From Pleomorphomonas carboxyditropha (GTDB lineage: Bacteria > Pseudomonadota > Alphaproteobacteria > Rhizobiales > Pleomorphomonadaceae), in NCBI RefSeq assembly GCF_002770725.1, contig NZ_NQVN01000007.1, forward strand, positions 124,001-188,000: a stretch of 64,000 bases of DNA, given 5' to 3'. Position 1 is the stretch's first letter. Each line of letters opens with the position of its first letter. The notes beneath the pieces are model-generated. The model saw nothing but the letters and a program-made list of their open reading frames with translations, made no database searches and was not told the DNA's origin. Both the position numbers and the translations under genes were made by a program. Positions 28,446 to 38,966 of the stretch are shown piece after piece.

Positions 28446-29664
28446 GGCTGAAACCTCCCTTTCACCCTGGCTGACGATCGTCGGCCTCGGAGAGGACGGT
28501 CTCGACGGTCTCTCTCCTGCGGCAGTTTCGGCGATCGCACAAGCGGGTTTCATCGTAGGCGGCCGCCGTCATCTCGATCTCGTCGAGGCCGACCCGGCGA
28601 TTTCCCTTGCCTGGCCGTCGCCGCTCGGGGACGCCTTTCCGGCCATTCTCGCCCGCCGCGGCAGTCCGGTGGCGGTGCTCGCCTCCGGCGATCCCTTCTT
28701 CTACGGCGTCGGCTCGCTCCTTGCCGAAATCGTCGATCCCCGGGAAATGACGGTGCTGCCGGCGCCCTCCGCCTTCGCGCTGGCCGCCGCCCGGCTCGGC
28801 TGGCCGGGGCAGGACGTCGTCCGCGTCAGCCTGCATGGCAGGGCGCTCGAACGCATCCTGCCGCATGTCCAGCCGGGCGCCCGGCTGCTGGCGCTGTCCT
28901 GGGACGGCACGACGCCGGCACGGCTGGCGGCGCTGCTTGACGCGCGCGGCCTCGGCAAGAGCCGCTTCACCGTGCTCGAAGCGATGGGCGGCCTAAGGGA
29001 GCGCCGCCGCTCGGCCTTGGCTGGCGCCTTCGGCATCGAGGATATCGACCCGCTCAACCTCGTCGCCGTCGAGGTGGAGGGCGAGCCCGACGCCCGCGTC
29101 ATTCCCTTCACGCCGGGCCTTCCCGACGACTGGTTCGAGCACGACGGCCAGATTTCCAAGCGCGAGGTCAGGGCGCTCACCGTCGTCGCGCTCAGGCCGA
29201 CGCGCGGCGAGACGCTATGGGACGTCGGTGCCGGCTCGGGTTCGGTCGCCATCGAGTGGATGCTGTGCGACCCTTCGCTGCGCGCTTTCGCCGTCGAGGA
29301 AAACATAACACGCGCCGCCCGCATCGCCCGCAATGCCCTGACCTTCGGCGTGCCCGACCTGCAGGTGATCGAAACCAGGGCGCCGGCCGGCCTCGACGCT
29401 CTCCCCGATCCCGATGCGATCTTCATCGGCGGCGGCTCCGGCGATCCCGGCGTCGTCGACGCCTGTCTCGGCCGGCTCAGATCCGGCGGCCGCCTGGTGA
29501 TCAACGCCGTGACGGTGGAAACGACGGCCGAGGTCTTCGCGTTGCAGGCCCGGCTCGGCGGCGAGCTGACGCAGATCGCCATCTCCCGGCTCGACCGCAT
29601 CGGCGGCTTCCACGCGCTGCGGCCGGCGCTGCCGGTGGTCCAGTGGACCTGGGTGAAGCCGTGA
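28444..29664 (+). CDS. cobL: Precorrin-6Y C5,15-methyltransferase (decarboxylating) CobL
   Basis: CobL methylates C-5 and C-15 and decarboxylates the C-12 acetate. The 406-residue fusion has an N-terminal CbiE-like tetrapyrrole methylase ([30 protein letters not shown]) and a C-terminal CbiT-like Rossmann methyltransferase ([20 protein letters not shown], then [16 protein letters not shown]). ATG at 28444 has GGAG six bases upstream. It is divergent from cobK with overlapping start codons and overlaps cobE by GTGA at its end. Confidence 0.94.
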   Translation: MAETSLSPWLTIVGLGEDGLDGLSPAAVSAIAQAGFIVGGRRHLDLVEADPAISLAWPSPLGDAFPAILARRGSPVAVLASGDPFFYGVGSLLAEIVDPREMTVLPAPSAFALAAARLGWPGQDVVRVSLHGRALERILPHVQPGARLLALSWDGTTPARLAALLDARGLGKSRFTVLEAMGGLRERRRSALAGAFGIEDIDPLNLVAVEVEGEPDARVIPFTPGLPDDWFEHDGQISKREVRALTVVALRPTRGETLWDVGAGSGSVAIEWMLCDPSLRAFAVEENITRAARIARNALTFGVPDLQVIETRAPAGLDALPDPDAIFIGGGSGDPGVVDACLGRLRSGGRLVINAVTVETTAEVFALQARLGGELTQIAISRLDRIGGFHALRPALPVVQWTWVKP

Positions 29665-30041
29665 GCGGCCGGTTGGCCATCGGCGTCGGCTGCCGGCAGG
29701 GCGTGTCGGCCGAGGCGATCGTCCGGCTGATCGAGACGGCGACAGCCGGCCTCGCGCCAGCCGCCGGCCTCTTCACCATCGAGGACAAGCGCGGCGAGGC
29801 GGGATTGAGCGAAGCCGCCGAAAGACTTGCCCTGCCGCTCGTCTTCCTCTCGCGCGACGCGCTCGCCGCCGTGGCCGATCGCCTCGTCACGCCGTCGCCG
29901 GCCGCGCTCGCCCGCTTCGGCGTCGCATCGGTGGCGGAGGCCGCGGCGCTCGCCGCCCTCGCCGGCCGGGGGCGCCTCGTCGTTCCGCGCCGCGCCGCGG
30001 GCGGCGTCACCGTTGCCGTGGCCGAGGAGGTTTCAGAATGA
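29661..30041 (+). CDS. cobE: CobE / CbiG C-terminal-domain protein
   Basis: A 126-residue protein matching the CobE/CbiG C-terminal fold: [60 protein letters not shown]. CobE is required for aerobic cobalamin synthesis but its exact step is uncertain. It starts at GTG 29661 overlapping the cobL stop (GTGA) and overlaps cobM by ATGA, so its position and coupling support the call. Confidence 0.88.
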   Translation: MSGRLAIGVGCRQGVSAEAIVRLIETATAGLAPAAGLFTIEDKRGEAGLSEAAERLALPLVFLSRDALAAVADRLVTPSPAALARFGVASVAEAAALAALAGRGRLVVPRRAAGGVTVAVAEEVSE

Positions 30042-30820
30042 CCGTGCATTTCATCGGCGCCGGCCCCGGCGCGCCCGACCTCCTGACGCTGCGCGGCCGC
30101 GACCTGATCGCCGCCTCGCCGGTCTGCCTTTACGCCGGTTCGCTGATCCCGCCGGCCATTCTCGCCCATTGTCCCGAAGGTGCCCGCATCGTCGATACGG
30201 CGCCGCTGTCGCTCGAGGAGATCGAGGCGGAATATCTTCGGGCTGAGCGGGCCGGCGAGGACGTGGCGCGGCTTCATTCCGGCGACCTCTCGGTGTGGAG
30301 CGCCCTCGGCGAGCAGATCCGCCTGCTGGAAAGGCACGCCATTCCCTACACGGTGACGCCTGGCGTTCCCGCCTTTGCGGCGGCGGCGGCGGCGCTCGGC
30401 CGCGAGCTGACCTTGCCGGAGGTCGGCCAATCGCTGGTGCTGACGCGCACCTCCGGCCGCGCCTCGGCCATGCCGGAGAAGGAGACGCTGTCGGCCTTCG
30501 CCGCCACCGGCGCCACGCTCGCCCTCCATCTTTCCATCCATGTCGTCGACCGCATCGTCGCGGAGCTCATCCCCTTCTACGGCGCCGAGTGCCCGGTCGC
30601 CGTCGTCTACCGGGCGAGCTGGCCGGACCAGCGCATCGTCAAGGGAACGCTGGCCAGCATTCTCGGCGACCTCCAGAACGCGCCGATGGAGCGGACGGCG
30701 CTGATCCTGGTCGGCCGGGTGCTCGGCGCCGAGGATTTCCGGGCGAGCGCCCTTTATTCGGCCGACTATCAGCGCCGTTTCCGGGGCCGCGATTCCCGGG
30801 CCGGGGAGGGCGAGGACTAG
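30038..30820 (+). CDS. cobM: Precorrin-4 C11-methyltransferase CobM
   Basis: CobM methylates precorrin-4 at C-11 to give precorrin-5. The 260-residue protein has [49 protein letters not shown] and [15 protein letters not shown], all strong CobM/CbiF markers, and ends with a short charged tail. It is the last plus-strand gene of this sub-operon and overlaps the convergent cbiD stop by four bases. Confidence 0.95.
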   Translation: MTVHFIGAGPGAPDLLTLRGRDLIAASPVCLYAGSLIPPAILAHCPEGARIVDTAPLSLEEIEAEYLRAERAGEDVARLHSGDLSVWSALGEQIRLLERHAIPYTVTPGVPAFAAAAAALGRELTLPEVGQSLVLTRTSGRASAMPEKETLSAFAATGATLALHLSIHVVDRIVAELIPFYGAECPVAVVYRASWPDQRIVKGTLASILGDLQNAPMERTALILVGRVLGAEDFRASALYSADYQRRFRGRDSRAGEGED

Positions 30821-31932
30821 ACCTTCCGGAAGCCGGTGCTGGCCAGCAGCCCGCCGCTCCGGTCGAACAGCGCCACTTCCAGCGCCATGCCGCTGCCGGC
30901 GATCAGCGCGGCCGCCGTGGCGAAGCCGCGTTCGGCCACCGCCTCGGCAATCGGGATGCCGGCGGCACGGCAGAGCGTCAGCGCTTCCAGGGCGGTGTTG
31001 GCGTTGTTGACGGCCCGAACGAGATCGGCGCCGCCGCCGAGGTCGGCAATGATTGCCGAAAGCACGTCGAGGTCGACGCTGCCGCGCTTGGAATGCAGGT
31101 CGAGAAGGCCCTGGCCGAGCTTCACCCCCTTGGCGAAGCCCAGCGCCAGCGTCACGCGCGGCACCGGCGCTTTCCTCAAATATTTCAGCGTGCCGCCGAC
31201 GAAATCGCCCATGTCGATCAACTGGATGTCGTCGAGACCGTGGAGCGCCTTCACCGCCTGCTCGGAGGTGTTGCCGGTCGCGGCGGCGACATGGCTGAAG
31301 CCCGAGGCGCGCGCCACGTCGATGCCGCGCTGGATGGAGGCGATCCACGCCGCGCAGGAAAAGGGCACGACGATACCGGTAGTGCCGAGGATGGAGAGGC
31401 CGCCGACGATGCCGAGCCGGCCGTTGAGCGTCCGCTCGGCCAGCTTCTCGCCGTTGTCGACCGAAATCTCCACCTCGATGTCCTCGGGGCCGCCGAGGAC
31501 GGCGCGCGCCTCGTCGAGCGTCCGCGCGATCATGGCGCGCGGCACCGGGTTGATCGCCGGCTCGCCGACGGCGAGCGGCAGGCCGGGGCGGGTGACAGTG
31601 CCGACGCCGGGGCCGGCGCGGAACACCAGGCCGGCGCCCCTCGCGGCCGGCCGCACCGTCGCGACAACGAGGGCGCCATGGGTGACGTCGGGATCGTCGC
31701 CGGCGTCCTTGACCACGCCGGCCCGTGTCCAGCCGTCGCCGCCGGCGGTAATCGCCAGCGCGAAAGCCGGTCTCTGGCCGCCCGGCAGGGTCACCGTCAC
31801 CGGGTCGGGAAAGTGACCGCCGACCAGACCCTCGAAGGCGGCGCGGGTCGCCGCGGTGGCGCAGCTGCCGGTGGTCCAGCCGCGCCTCAGATGCGGTGTT
31901 CCGCCGTCCGCTGCCTTGTCCGCATCCGCCAT
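30817..31932 (-). CDS. cbiD: Cobalt-precorrin-5B C1-methyltransferase CbiD
   Basis: CbiD catalyses C-1 methylation, the step done by CobF in the classical Pseudomonas aerobic route. The 371-residue protein begins near [20 protein letters not shown], the family signature, and has [20 protein letters not shown] and [18 protein letters not shown]. Its presence beside CobG and the absence of cobF from the cluster suggest CbiD fills this step here (inference). It is divergent from cobB, with 74 bp between starts, and convergent with cobM. Confidence 0.93.
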   Translation of the reverse strand: MADADKAADGGTPHLRRGWTTGSCATAATRAAFEGLVGGHFPDPVTVTLPGGQRPAFALAITAGGDGWTRAGVVKDAGDDPDVTHGALVVATVRPAARGAGLVFRAGPGVGTVTRPGLPLAVGEPAINPVPRAMIARTLDEARAVLGGPEDIEVEISVDNGEKLAERTLNGRLGIVGGLSILGTTGIVVPFSCAAWIASIQRGIDVARASGFSHVAAATGNTSEQAVKALHGLDDIQLIDMGDFVGGTLKYLRKAPVPRVTLALGFAKGVKLGQGLLDLHSKRGSVDLDVLSAIIADLGGGADLVRAVNNANTALEALTLCRAAGIPIAEAVAERGFATAAALIAGSGMALEVALFDRSGGLLASTGFRKV

Positions 31933-32006
31933 CGAGCCGCCCGATCCTTTCGGGCGACAAGGTCGGCGCTGTCTGCTATCGGGTCAAGGGGAAAGGTGAG
32001 GCGGCG

Positions 32007-33317
32007 ATGAAGGGCTTTCTGATCGCATCGGTGCGCTCCGGCGCCGGCAAGACGACCGTGTCGCTCGGGCTGATGGCGGCGCTTGCCCGGCAGGGATTGA
32101 AGGTCGCGCCGGCCAAATGCGGGCCGGACTACATCGACCCGGCCTTTCACGCCGCCGCCGCCGGCCGGCCGGGCGTCAATCTCGATAGCTGGGCGATGAC
32201 GCCGGCCCAGGTGGCGGGCCTCGCCACTCGCCAGGCAGAGGGCGCCGACGTGCTGGTGGCCGAGGGGCTGATGGGCCTTTTCGACGGCGTCGGCCACGAG
32301 ATCGGCCGCACCGGGTCGTCGGCCGACATTGCCGCCGCCCTCGGCCTCAAGGTGCTGCTGGTGCTCGACGTGACGGGCCAGTCGACCTCGGCCGCCGCCG
32401 TGGCGCTCGGCGCCAGGCTTCTCGATCCGCGACTGACGATCCTCGGCGTCGTGCTCAATCGCGTCGGTTCCGAGCGTCATCGCCGGCTCTGCACCGAGGC
32501 GATCGAGGCGCTCGGCCTCGCCGTGCTCGGCGCTCTGCCGCGCGAGGCGACGGTCGAATTGCCGGAACGGCACCTCGGTCTCGTCCAGGCTGAGGAGACC
32601 GGCGATCTTCGCCATCGGCTCGAAGGGCTCGCCGATTTCGTCGAGCGGCATATCGACATCGACAGGCTGATCGGTCTTTGCGACGACGTCGCGCCGCCGC
32701 CGGGCGGCGACGCGCCGCCGTTGCCGCCGCCCGGCCAGCGCATCGCGCTGGCCCGCGATGCCGCCTTCAGCTTCGTCTATCCGCACCATCTCGCCGCCTG
32801 GCGGACGGCCGGCGCCGAGATCCTGCCGTTTTCGCCGCTGGCCGGCGAAGTGCCCGACCCCACCGCCGACGTCTGCTGGCTGCCGGGCGGCTATCCCGAG
32901 CTCTATGCCGGCGTCCTCGCGGCGGCGGATGGCTTTCTCGCCGGTCTCCGGGCGTTTGCGGCGGCAAAGCCGGTGCACGGCGAATGCGGCGGCTACATGG
33001 TGCTGGGGCAGGGCCTCGTCGATGCGGGCGGAACCTGTCACGTCATGGCCGGGTTGCTCGGCCTCGAAACCAGCTACGAAAAGCGCCGCCTGCATCTCGG
33101 CTACCGCCGGGCAAAGCTGTTTTCCGACGGGCCGCTCGGGCCGGCCGGCGCCATGCTCACCGGTCACGAGTTCCACTATGCGACGATCCTGGCGACCGGC
33201 GATGATGCCCCGCTTGCCGAAGTCACTGATGCCCACGGCGGCGCGCCGGCGCCGGATGGATCGCGGCGCGGTCGGGTGAGCGGCAGTTTCTTTCACGTTA
33301 TCGCAAGGACGGAATGA
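32007..33317 (+). CDS. cobB: (Hydrogeno)cobyrinate a,c-diamide synthase CobB
   Basis: CobB amidates the a and c side chains using glutamine and ATP. The 436-residue protein has an N-terminal dethiobiotin-synthetase-like ATPase (VRSGAGKTTVSLGLMAAL, KCGPDYIDPAFH) and a C-terminal class I glutamine amidotransferase (WLPGGYPELYA, VHGECGGYMVLG with nucleophile Cys near residue 327, ETSYEKRRLHLGYR). ATG at 32007 has GAGG upstream; an earlier start is not protein-like. Its product is the CobNST substrate. Confidence 0.94.
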   Translation: MKGFLIASVRSGAGKTTVSLGLMAALARQGLKVAPAKCGPDYIDPAFHAAAAGRPGVNLDSWAMTPAQVAGLATRQAEGADVLVAEGLMGLFDGVGHEIGRTGSSADIAAALGLKVLLVLDVTGQSTSAAAVALGARLLDPRLTILGVVLNRVGSERHRRLCTEAIEALGLAVLGALPREATVELPERHLGLVQAEETGDLRHRLEGLADFVERHIDIDRLIGLCDDVAPPPGGDAPPLPPPGQRIALARDAAFSFVYPHHLAAWRTAGAEILPFSPLAGEVPDPTADVCWLPGGYPELYAGVLAAADGFLAGLRAFAAAKPVHGECGGYMVLGQGLVDAGGTCHVMAGLLGLETSYEKRRLHLGYRRAKLFSDGPLGPAGAMLTGHEFHYATILATGDDAPLAEVTDAHGGAPAPDGSRRGRVSGSFFHVIARTE

Positions 33318-33323
33318 GGAGGC

Positions 33324-33902
33324 TCAGACGAAACGCCCGGCCTCGCCGATCAGCGCGGTGACCAGCCGCTCGAGCTGTGCCGCCGCCTTGTCATTGGCGA
33401 GATTGCCTCCTTCGTCGAAGGCCTTGTCGGCATAGGGCACCGCCACCTGCTGCGTCAGCACCCGGGCGCCAAGGGCATTTTCGAGGATATGTCGGAGATG
33501 CATCAGCGAGCGGATGCCGGCGAAATGACCGGGCGAGGCGGCCCCGATGGCGAAGACGCGCTCCGTCCATAGACCGCGGTAGCGGTCGCCCCGAATGCGG
33601 CTCAGCCAGTCGATGCTATTCTTGAGAAGCGGCGTCACCGACTGATTGTATTCCGGCGAGGCGATGAACACGCCCTGCGACGCAAGCACCAGATCCGCAA
33701 GCTTCAGCGCCGCTTCCGGCACGCCGCGTGCCGCCTCGAGATCGCCGTCGTAGAGCGGCAGCGGATAGTCGGCGAGCGACAGAAGCCGCACCTCGACGTC
33801 GTGCAATGCGAGGTCCCGCGCCGCGAGCGCCGCGAGGCGGCCGTTGTGGCTGCCGCCGCGCGTCGAGCCGGAGAGCACCAGCAGGTTGGGCCGCCCCCTC
33901 AA
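33324..33902 (-). CDS. NADPH-dependent FMN reductase-family protein
   Basis: A 192-residue flavodoxin-fold reductase (ChrR/SsuE/azoreductase-like). The FMN phosphate loop is [20 protein letters not shown] at the N terminus, and [20 protein letters not shown] is the family isoalloxazine-site motif. It starts at TTG 33902 overlapping the msrA stop (TTGA), so it is probably co-transcribed with msrA, which suggests a redox-stress role. It is next to cobB, but it is not the CobR flavin reductase family, so a corrin role is only a remote possibility. Confidence 0.85.
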   Translation of the reverse strand: MRGRPNLLVLSGSTRGGSHNGRLAALAARDLALHDVEVRLLSLADYPLPLYDGDLEAARGVPEAALKLADLVLASQGVFIASPEYNQSVTPLLKNSIDWLSRIRGDRYRGLWTERVFAIGAASPGHFAGIRSLMHLRHILENALGARVLTQQVAVPYADKAFDEGGNLANDKAAAQLERLVTALIGEAGRFV

Positions 33903-34567
33903 GATAGCGCCCCGGCGCCGGGCGCCGGGCAGGCGATGCCGGTGCCGCCGAGACCGCAGTAGCCGTCCGGGTTCTTGGCGAGATACTGCTGGTGATAGTC
34001 CTCGGCGAAATAATAGGGCCCGGCCGGCTCGATGGTCGTGGTGATCGCCGCCGGCCGGCCGGCCCTGGCAAGCGCCTTGCCGTAGGCTTCGCGGGCGGCT
34101 TCCGCCACGGCGCGTTGCGCCTCGTCGTGCACGAAGATCGCCGAACGGTATTGGGTGCCGACGTCGTTGCCCTGGCGCATGCCCTGCGTCGGATCGTGGC
34201 TTTCGAAGAACAGGCGGACGAGATCGGCGTAGGAAACGGCGTTCGGGTCGAACACCACCTCCACCGCCTCGGCATGGCCGGTGCGGCCCGAGCAGACCTC
34301 CTCGTAGGTCGGGTTCTCGGTGAAGCCGCCGATATAGCCGACCGACGTCAGGTAGACGCCGGGCAGGCGCCAGAACAGCCGCTCGGCGCCCCAGAAGCAG
34401 CCGAGGGCGAAGGTGGCGACGGCGTATCCCTCCGGCACCGGGCCCTTCAGCGGTCGGCCGGTCACGAAATGGGTCTCGGCGGTGGCAACCGGCTGGGCGC
34501 GGCCCGGCAGCGCCGTCTCGGGCGTCGGCAGGACCGCTGGCTTCCGGAACGTCTCGAAAAAGGCCAT
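33899..34567 (-). CDS. msrA: Peptide methionine sulfoxide reductase MsrA
   Basis: MsrA reduces methionine-S-sulfoxide in proteins using thioredoxin. The 222-residue product has the catalytic GCFWGAE (Cys57), [24 protein letters not shown] trimmed to [27 protein letters not shown] and [12 protein letters not shown]; a C-terminal [13 protein letters not shown] holds possible recycling cysteines. ATG at 34567 gives the family N terminus, with a 45-residue leader before the core. It is divergent from a Crp/Fnr regulator gene 142 bp away. Confidence 0.94.
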   Translation of the reverse strand: MAFFETFRKPAVLPTPETALPGRAQPVATAETHFVTGRPLKGPVPEGYAVATFALGCFWGAERLFWRLPGVYLTSVGYIGGFTENPTYEEVCSGRTGHAEAVEVVFDPNAVSYADLVRLFFESHDPTQGMRQGNDVGTQYRSAIFVHDEAQRAVAEAAREAYGKALARAGRPAAITTTIEPAGPYYFAEDYHQQYLAKNPDGYCGLGGTGIACPAPGAGALS

Positions 34568-34709
34568 GGCTCTTCCTTGTCTCCCCGTCGCGGTTCCCCC
34601 CGGAACCGGCTTCCGAAGATGGGACCGCCGCCGCTGCTTTGCAAGCCGGGCTCGCTGGCGCTCGGTGGTAGCTTTGCTTATAACGATCGCCAAGAGGAGA
34701 TCTTCACCC

Positions 34710-35408
34710 ATGGCGTCCCGTAAACTCGACCGATCGCTGATCCGCGGCTTCGACCTGTTCCGCGACATGACGGAAGAGAACCTCGATGCCGTGCTGGCCA
34801 CCGTGCAGGTGCGCACCGTCGAACCGGGCGAGCCGGTGTTCAGCCAGGGTGCGCCGGCCGACGAGTTCTACTTGCTGCTCCATGGCCACCTCAAGGTGAT
34901 CCAGGTCACGCCGTCCGGCGAGCAGGTGGTGGTGCGCCACGTGCTGCCCGGCGAGGTGTTCGGCATCGCCAGGGCTATCCGCCGCACCGACTATCCGGCC
35001 ACCGCCGAGGCGGTGACCGAGAGCCTCGTCCTGGTCTGGATGTCCTCGCAATGGCAGGATTTCGTGACGCTCAACCCGGTGCTCGCCGTCAACGCCCTCG
35101 AGGCGGTGGGCGAGCGGCTGCAGGAGGCGCATACCCGCATTCGCGAATTGTCGACCGAGGAAGTGGAACGCCGCGTCGCCCATGCGCTGCTGCGCCTCGT
35201 CCGCCGGGCCGGCCGCAAGGAGGAGGACGGCGGCATCCTCATCGACTTCCCGCTGACCCGGCAGGACATCGCCGAGATGACCGGCACCACGCTGCATACG
35301 GTCAGCCGGCTGCTCAGCGCCTGGGAGGGGCAGGGCATCGTCCGCAGCGCCCGCCGCCGCATCGCCGTCACCGACGAGAACCGGCTCGCCGCGCTGGCCC
35401 GCGGCTGA
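34710..35408 (+). CDS. Crp/Fnr-family transcriptional regulator
   Basis: A 232-residue regulator. A cyclic-nucleotide-binding-like barrel (about 15-110: [34 protein letters not shown]) is followed by a Crp-type winged helix (about 175-210: [20 protein letters not shown]). It lacks the N-terminal cysteine cluster of FNR, so it is not an Fe-S oxygen sensor. The signal is unknown. AAGAGGAG lies before the ATG. It is divergent from msrA and may respond to redox or nitrogen-oxide stress, which is inference only. Confidence 0.88.
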   Translation: MASRKLDRSLIRGFDLFRDMTEENLDAVLATVQVRTVEPGEPVFSQGAPADEFYLLLHGHLKVIQVTPSGEQVVVRHVLPGEVFGIARAIRRTDYPATAEAVTESLVLVWMSSQWQDFVTLNPVLAVNALEAVGERLQEAHTRIRELSTEEVERRVAHALLRLVRRAGRKEEDGGILIDFPLTRQDIAEMTGTTLHTVSRLLSAWEGQGIVRSARRRIAVTDENRLAALARG

Positions 35409-35415
35409 CTTCTCC

Positions 35416-36945
35416 TCAGATCCAGCCGAGGCTGGCGGCGGCGATCACCACGAGCGACAGCGCGCCGACCCAGAGCGGCAGGGCGATCGAACGGCGACGG
35501 CGGCTGATGTCGGCCGCTTCGGTCCGGGCGGCGATCGTCTCGATGGCGTCGAAAAGCCGCGGCAGGCGCGGGGTGAGGGCCAGAAGATCGCCGGCCGCCG
35601 ACACCGCCGTCTCGATGCGGCCGATCGGGCCGAGATTGCGGGCGATCCAGCCGCCCACCACCGGTTCGGACACCTTCCACATGTCGAGCTCGGGATCGAG
35701 GCTGCGGGCCACGCCCTCCACCACCACCATGGTCTTCTGCAAGAGGATGAGTTCGGGCCGCGTCTGCATGGCGAACAGCTCGGTGGTCTCGAACAGCTGG
35801 TTGAGCAGCCGCGACATGGCGATCTCCGACGCCGGCACGCCGTGCAGCGGCTCGCCGACCGCCCGGAGCGCCTGCGCGAAGGTTTCGAGCTCCTGCTCGG
35901 GCGGCACGTAGCCGGCCTCGAAATGCACCTCGGCGACGCGGCGGTAGTTGCGGGTAATGAAGCCGTGCAGGATCTCGGCGAGGTAGCGGCGCTCGCGCGG
36001 GCCGAGGCGGCCGACGATGCCGAAGTCGACGGCGACGATCCGCCCGGCGGCGTCCACGAACAGGTTGCCCTGGTGCATGTCGGCGTGGAAGAAGCCGTCG
36101 CGCAGCGCATGCCTGAGGAAGGATTGCAGCAGCGTCGCAGCGAGCTTGGGAAGGTCGTGGCCGGCGGCGCGGATGGCGGCGACGTCCGACAGCTTGATGC
36201 CGTCGATCCACTCCATGGTGAGTACCGAGCGGCTGGTGCGCCGCCAGTCGACGGTCGGCACGCGAAAATCCTCGTCGCCGGCCGTGTTCTGCCCCATCTC
36301 CGACAGCGCGGCCGCCTCGAGGCGCAGGTCCATCTCCAGCGTCAGCGAGCGGGCGAGCGTGTCGACGACGGCGACCGGCCTCAGGCGGCGGACGCGCGGC
36401 GCGAGCCGCTCGATCAGCCGGGCGGCGAGATAGAAGCCGGCGAGGTCGGAGGCGATGCGCCGGTCGATGCCGGGCCGCAGTACTTTCACCGCCACGTCGC
36501 GGCGGGGCCCGCCCCGGTCGGTTACGATCGCCTTGTGAACCTGGGCGATCGAGGCGGCGGCGATCGGCGCGCCCAGCTCGGGAAACAGCCGGTCCGCCTC
36601 AAGGCCGAAGCTTTCGCCGATCACCGCCCGGGCGCCCGAAAGCCCGAAGTCCGGCATGGCGTCCTGCAGCTCGGCGAGGTCGGCGGCCAGCGCCGCGCCG
36701 ACCACGTCCGGCCGCGTGGCGAGGAACTGGCCGAGCTTGACGTAGGAGGGACCGAGACGGGAGAAGGCGATGGACAGCCGCTCGGCCCGGCTGGCCGCGC
36801 CGCGCCGGCGGATCGCTCTTGCGAAGAGCAGCGCGGTCGATACGGCGAAGGGCCGCGGCTCGGGCAGCGGCAGCGCGTTGATCACCCCCTCGCGGGCGAG
36901 CACCCAGGCGGCGCGGACGAGGCGAGCGAGATCGACGGGAAGCAT
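35416..36945 (-). CDS. ubiB: UbiB (ABC1/AarF family) ubiquinone biosynthesis kinase-like protein
   Basis: UbiB is a membrane-associated atypical kinase/ATPase needed for ubiquinone synthesis. The 509-residue protein has the KxGQ motif in SYVKLGQFLATRPDVVG, the Ala-rich loop AAASIAQVHKA, VAVKVLRPG, HADMHQGNLFV (catalytic loop) and VAVDFGIVGRLG. A C-terminal hydrophobic anchor (ALPLWVGALSLVVIAAASL) is at residues about 485-507. It follows ubiE by 103 bp on the same strand, the usual ubiE-ubiB order. Confidence 0.93.
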   Translation of the reverse strand: MLPVDLARLVRAAWVLAREGVINALPLPEPRPFAVSTALLFARAIRRRGAASRAERLSIAFSRLGPSYVKLGQFLATRPDVVGAALAADLAELQDAMPDFGLSGARAVIGESFGLEADRLFPELGAPIAAASIAQVHKAIVTDRGGPRRDVAVKVLRPGIDRRIASDLAGFYLAARLIERLAPRVRRLRPVAVVDTLARSLTLEMDLRLEAAALSEMGQNTAGDEDFRVPTVDWRRTSRSVLTMEWIDGIKLSDVAAIRAAGHDLPKLAATLLQSFLRHALRDGFFHADMHQGNLFVDAAGRIVAVDFGIVGRLGPRERRYLAEILHGFITRNYRRVAEVHFEAGYVPPEQELETFAQALRAVGEPLHGVPASEIAMSRLLNQLFETTELFAMQTRPELILLQKTMVVVEGVARSLDPELDMWKVSEPVVGGWIARNLGPIGRIETAVSAAGDLLALTPRLPRLFDAIETIAARTEAADISRRRRSIALPLWVGALSLVVIAAASLGWI

Positions 36946-37048
36946 CAGGGCAATTTCCTCGATGGCGTCGTGCCGGAAGGCGCGCCCTACGGCATGCCGT
37001 TCGCGAATGTTACACGCGTCGAATCGGCGGGAGACATTCGCGATGGTT

Positions 37049-37807
37049 TCAAATCTTGACGCCGACGTGGAGCGCCACGACGCCGAGCGACATGTTGGTA
37101 TAGCCGACGCGGGAAAAGCCGGCCGCCTCGATCATCGCCTTGAAGCGTTCCTGGTCGGGGAAGCGGCGGATCGATTCGACGAGGTAACGGTAGCTGTCCT
37201 CGTCCTTGGCGACGACCCGGCCGATCTTCGGCACCAGGTGGAAGGAATAAAGGTCGTAGACCTTGTCGGCGACCGGCGCATCGACGCGCGAGAATTCGAG
37301 GCAGAGGAAGCGGCCGCCCGGCTTCAGCACGCGGAAGGCTTCGGATAGCGCCTTGTCGATCTGCGGTACGTTGCGGATGCCGAAGGCGATCGTATAGGCA
37401 TCGAAGCTGGCGTCCGGCCAGGGCAGGTCCTCGGCGTTGGCCTCGACGAAGTCCAGCTTGTCGAGGCCGCGCGCCCGCGCCCGCTCGCGGCCGACTTCGA
37501 GCATCGAGGAATTGATGTCGGCGACGGTGATATCGGCGGTGCGGTTCGAGCGCTCGGCGATGCGGAAGGCGATGTCGCCGGTGCCGCCGGCCATGTCGAG
37601 CACCTTGAACGGCCGCCGTCCCGAGCGCGGCGGGGCGAGGCGGGAGACCATGGCGTCCTTCCAGAGCCGGTGCAGGCCGCCCGACATCAGGTCGTTCATC
37701 AGATCGTAACGGCCGGCCACCGAATGGAAGACACGGTCGACAAGGCCCTGTTTTTCGCCCGCGTTGACCTCGCGAAAGCCGAAGGAAGTGCTGTTGTCCG
37801 TCATCAT
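37049..37807 (-). CDS. ubiE: UbiE C-methyltransferase (ubiquinone/menaquinone)
   Basis: UbiE adds the C-methyl to the demethyl-benzoquinol ring using SAM. The 252-residue product has the family opening [42 protein letters not shown] loop [13 protein letters not shown] (about 69-81) and [20 protein letters not shown]. It could start at either of two consecutive ATGs (37807 or 37804). It is divergent from mutM and followed by ubiB. Confidence 0.95.
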   Translation of the reverse strand: MMTDNSTSFGFREVNAGEKQGLVDRVFHSVAGRYDLMNDLMSGGLHRLWKDAMVSRLAPPRSGRRPFKVLDMAGGTGDIAFRIAERSNRTADITVADINSSMLEVGRERARARGLDKLDFVEANAEDLPWPDASFDAYTIAFGIRNVPQIDKALSEAFRVLKPGGRFLCLEFSRVDAPVADKVYDLYSFHLVPKIGRVVAKDEDSYRYLVESIRRFPDQERFKAMIEAAGFSRVGYTNMSLGVVALHVGVKI

Positions 37808-37934
37808 CCGTCCCGTCCTGCCGTGAACCTCGCGCCATCGGCGCGCCCGCGACCATAGCCGAAGAGAACGGCGGGCGCTATGTTGGCCGCAAGCGACGGG
37901 TGATCCTGCGTCGCCATGAGGAGACCATCCGCCA

Positions 37935-38801
37935 ATGCCTGAACTGCCGGAAGTGGAGACGGTGCGCCGCGGCCTTCAGCCGGTGCTGGAAGGCGCGACC
38001 ATCCTGAGCGTCGTGCTGGCCCGGCCGACCCTCCGCTACCCCTTTCCCGAGCGCTTTGCCGAACGGCTTGCCGGCCGGCGCGTCCTCGGCCTCGACCGCC
38101 GGTCGAAATATCTCCTCTGGGACGTCGAGGGCGGCGAAACGCTGCTTGCCCATCTCGGCATGTCCGGCTCCTTCCGGATCGAGAGCGCCGAAGGGACCGG
38201 CGCCGTGCCCGGCGCCTTCGCGCTCGCCCGCTCGCGCGACGACCGCCACGACCACGTCCGCTTCGAACTCCGGGGCGGCACGGCGATCATCTATAACGAC
38301 CCTCGGCGTTTCGGCTTCATGGACCTGCTGCCGCGCGCCGAGCTGGAACGGCATCCGCGCCTCGTGGGGCTCGGTGTCGAGCCGACCTCCAACCTGTTCT
38401 CGGCCGCAACGCTCGCCGCCCTGGCCGACCGGCGGACGCCGCTGAAGGCGGCGCTCCTCGACCAGGGGACCGTCACCGGCCTCGGCAATATCTACGTCTG
38501 CGAGGCGCTTTGGCGGGCGGAGCTCGATCCGCGCCGGCCGGCCGCCGTGCTGGCGGATCCGCCGGTGGCCGAACGGCTGGCGGCGGCGATCCGCGCCGTC
38601 ATCGCCGAGGCGATCGAGGCCGGCGGCTCGAGCCTGCGCGACCATATGCGGACCGACGGCACGCTCGGCTATTTCCAGCACCGCTTCGCCGTCTACGACC
38701 GCGAGGGCGAGCCCTGCCGGCGGCCGGGCTGCGGCGGCACGGTGGCGCGCATCAGGCAGGCGGGGCGCTCGACCTTCTTTTGTCCGTCCTGTCAGCGCTG
38801 A
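37935..38801 (+). CDS. mutM: Formamidopyrimidine-DNA glycosylase
   Basis: MutM (Fpg) excises 8-oxoguanine and nicks the AP site. The 288-residue protein begins [14 protein letters not shown] with the catalytic Pro2 and Glu3, has [14 protein letters not shown] and the helix-two-turn-helix region, and ends with the zinc finger [20 protein letters not shown] followed by CPSC. GAGGAG lies about 15 bases before the ATG. It is divergent from ubiE, 127 bp away. Confidence 0.96.
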   Translation: MPELPEVETVRRGLQPVLEGATILSVVLARPTLRYPFPERFAERLAGRRVLGLDRRSKYLLWDVEGGETLLAHLGMSGSFRIESAEGTGAVPGAFALARSRDDRHDHVRFELRGGTAIIYNDPRRFGFMDLLPRAELERHPRLVGLGVEPTSNLFSAATLAALADRRTPLKAALLDQGTVTGLGNIYVCEALWRAELDPRRPAAVLADPPVAERLAAAIRAVIAEAIEAGGSSLRDHMRTDGTLGYFQHRFAVYDREGEPCRRPGCGGTVARIRQAGRSTFFCPSCQR

Positions 38802-38966
38802 TGGCGTTGACGGCGGCCGTTCCAGCGTCTATAAGCCCGCCCCAAGGACGGTGGCCGATGGTCGTCGGCCGCCTGAAAGTTTTACGTCGTCCGTGTGGCC
38901 GGGTCCGGCAGCCGCGGCGGCTCAACAACAAGTCCCGGCTTGGCCGGGAGAGAGAAAGGCTCGAGA

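Noticed and set aside
33324-33902. CobR corrin reductase next to cobB
   Set aside because: The protein is a flavodoxin-fold NADPH-dependent FMN reductase, not of the CobR flavin reductase family, and is coupled to msrA.
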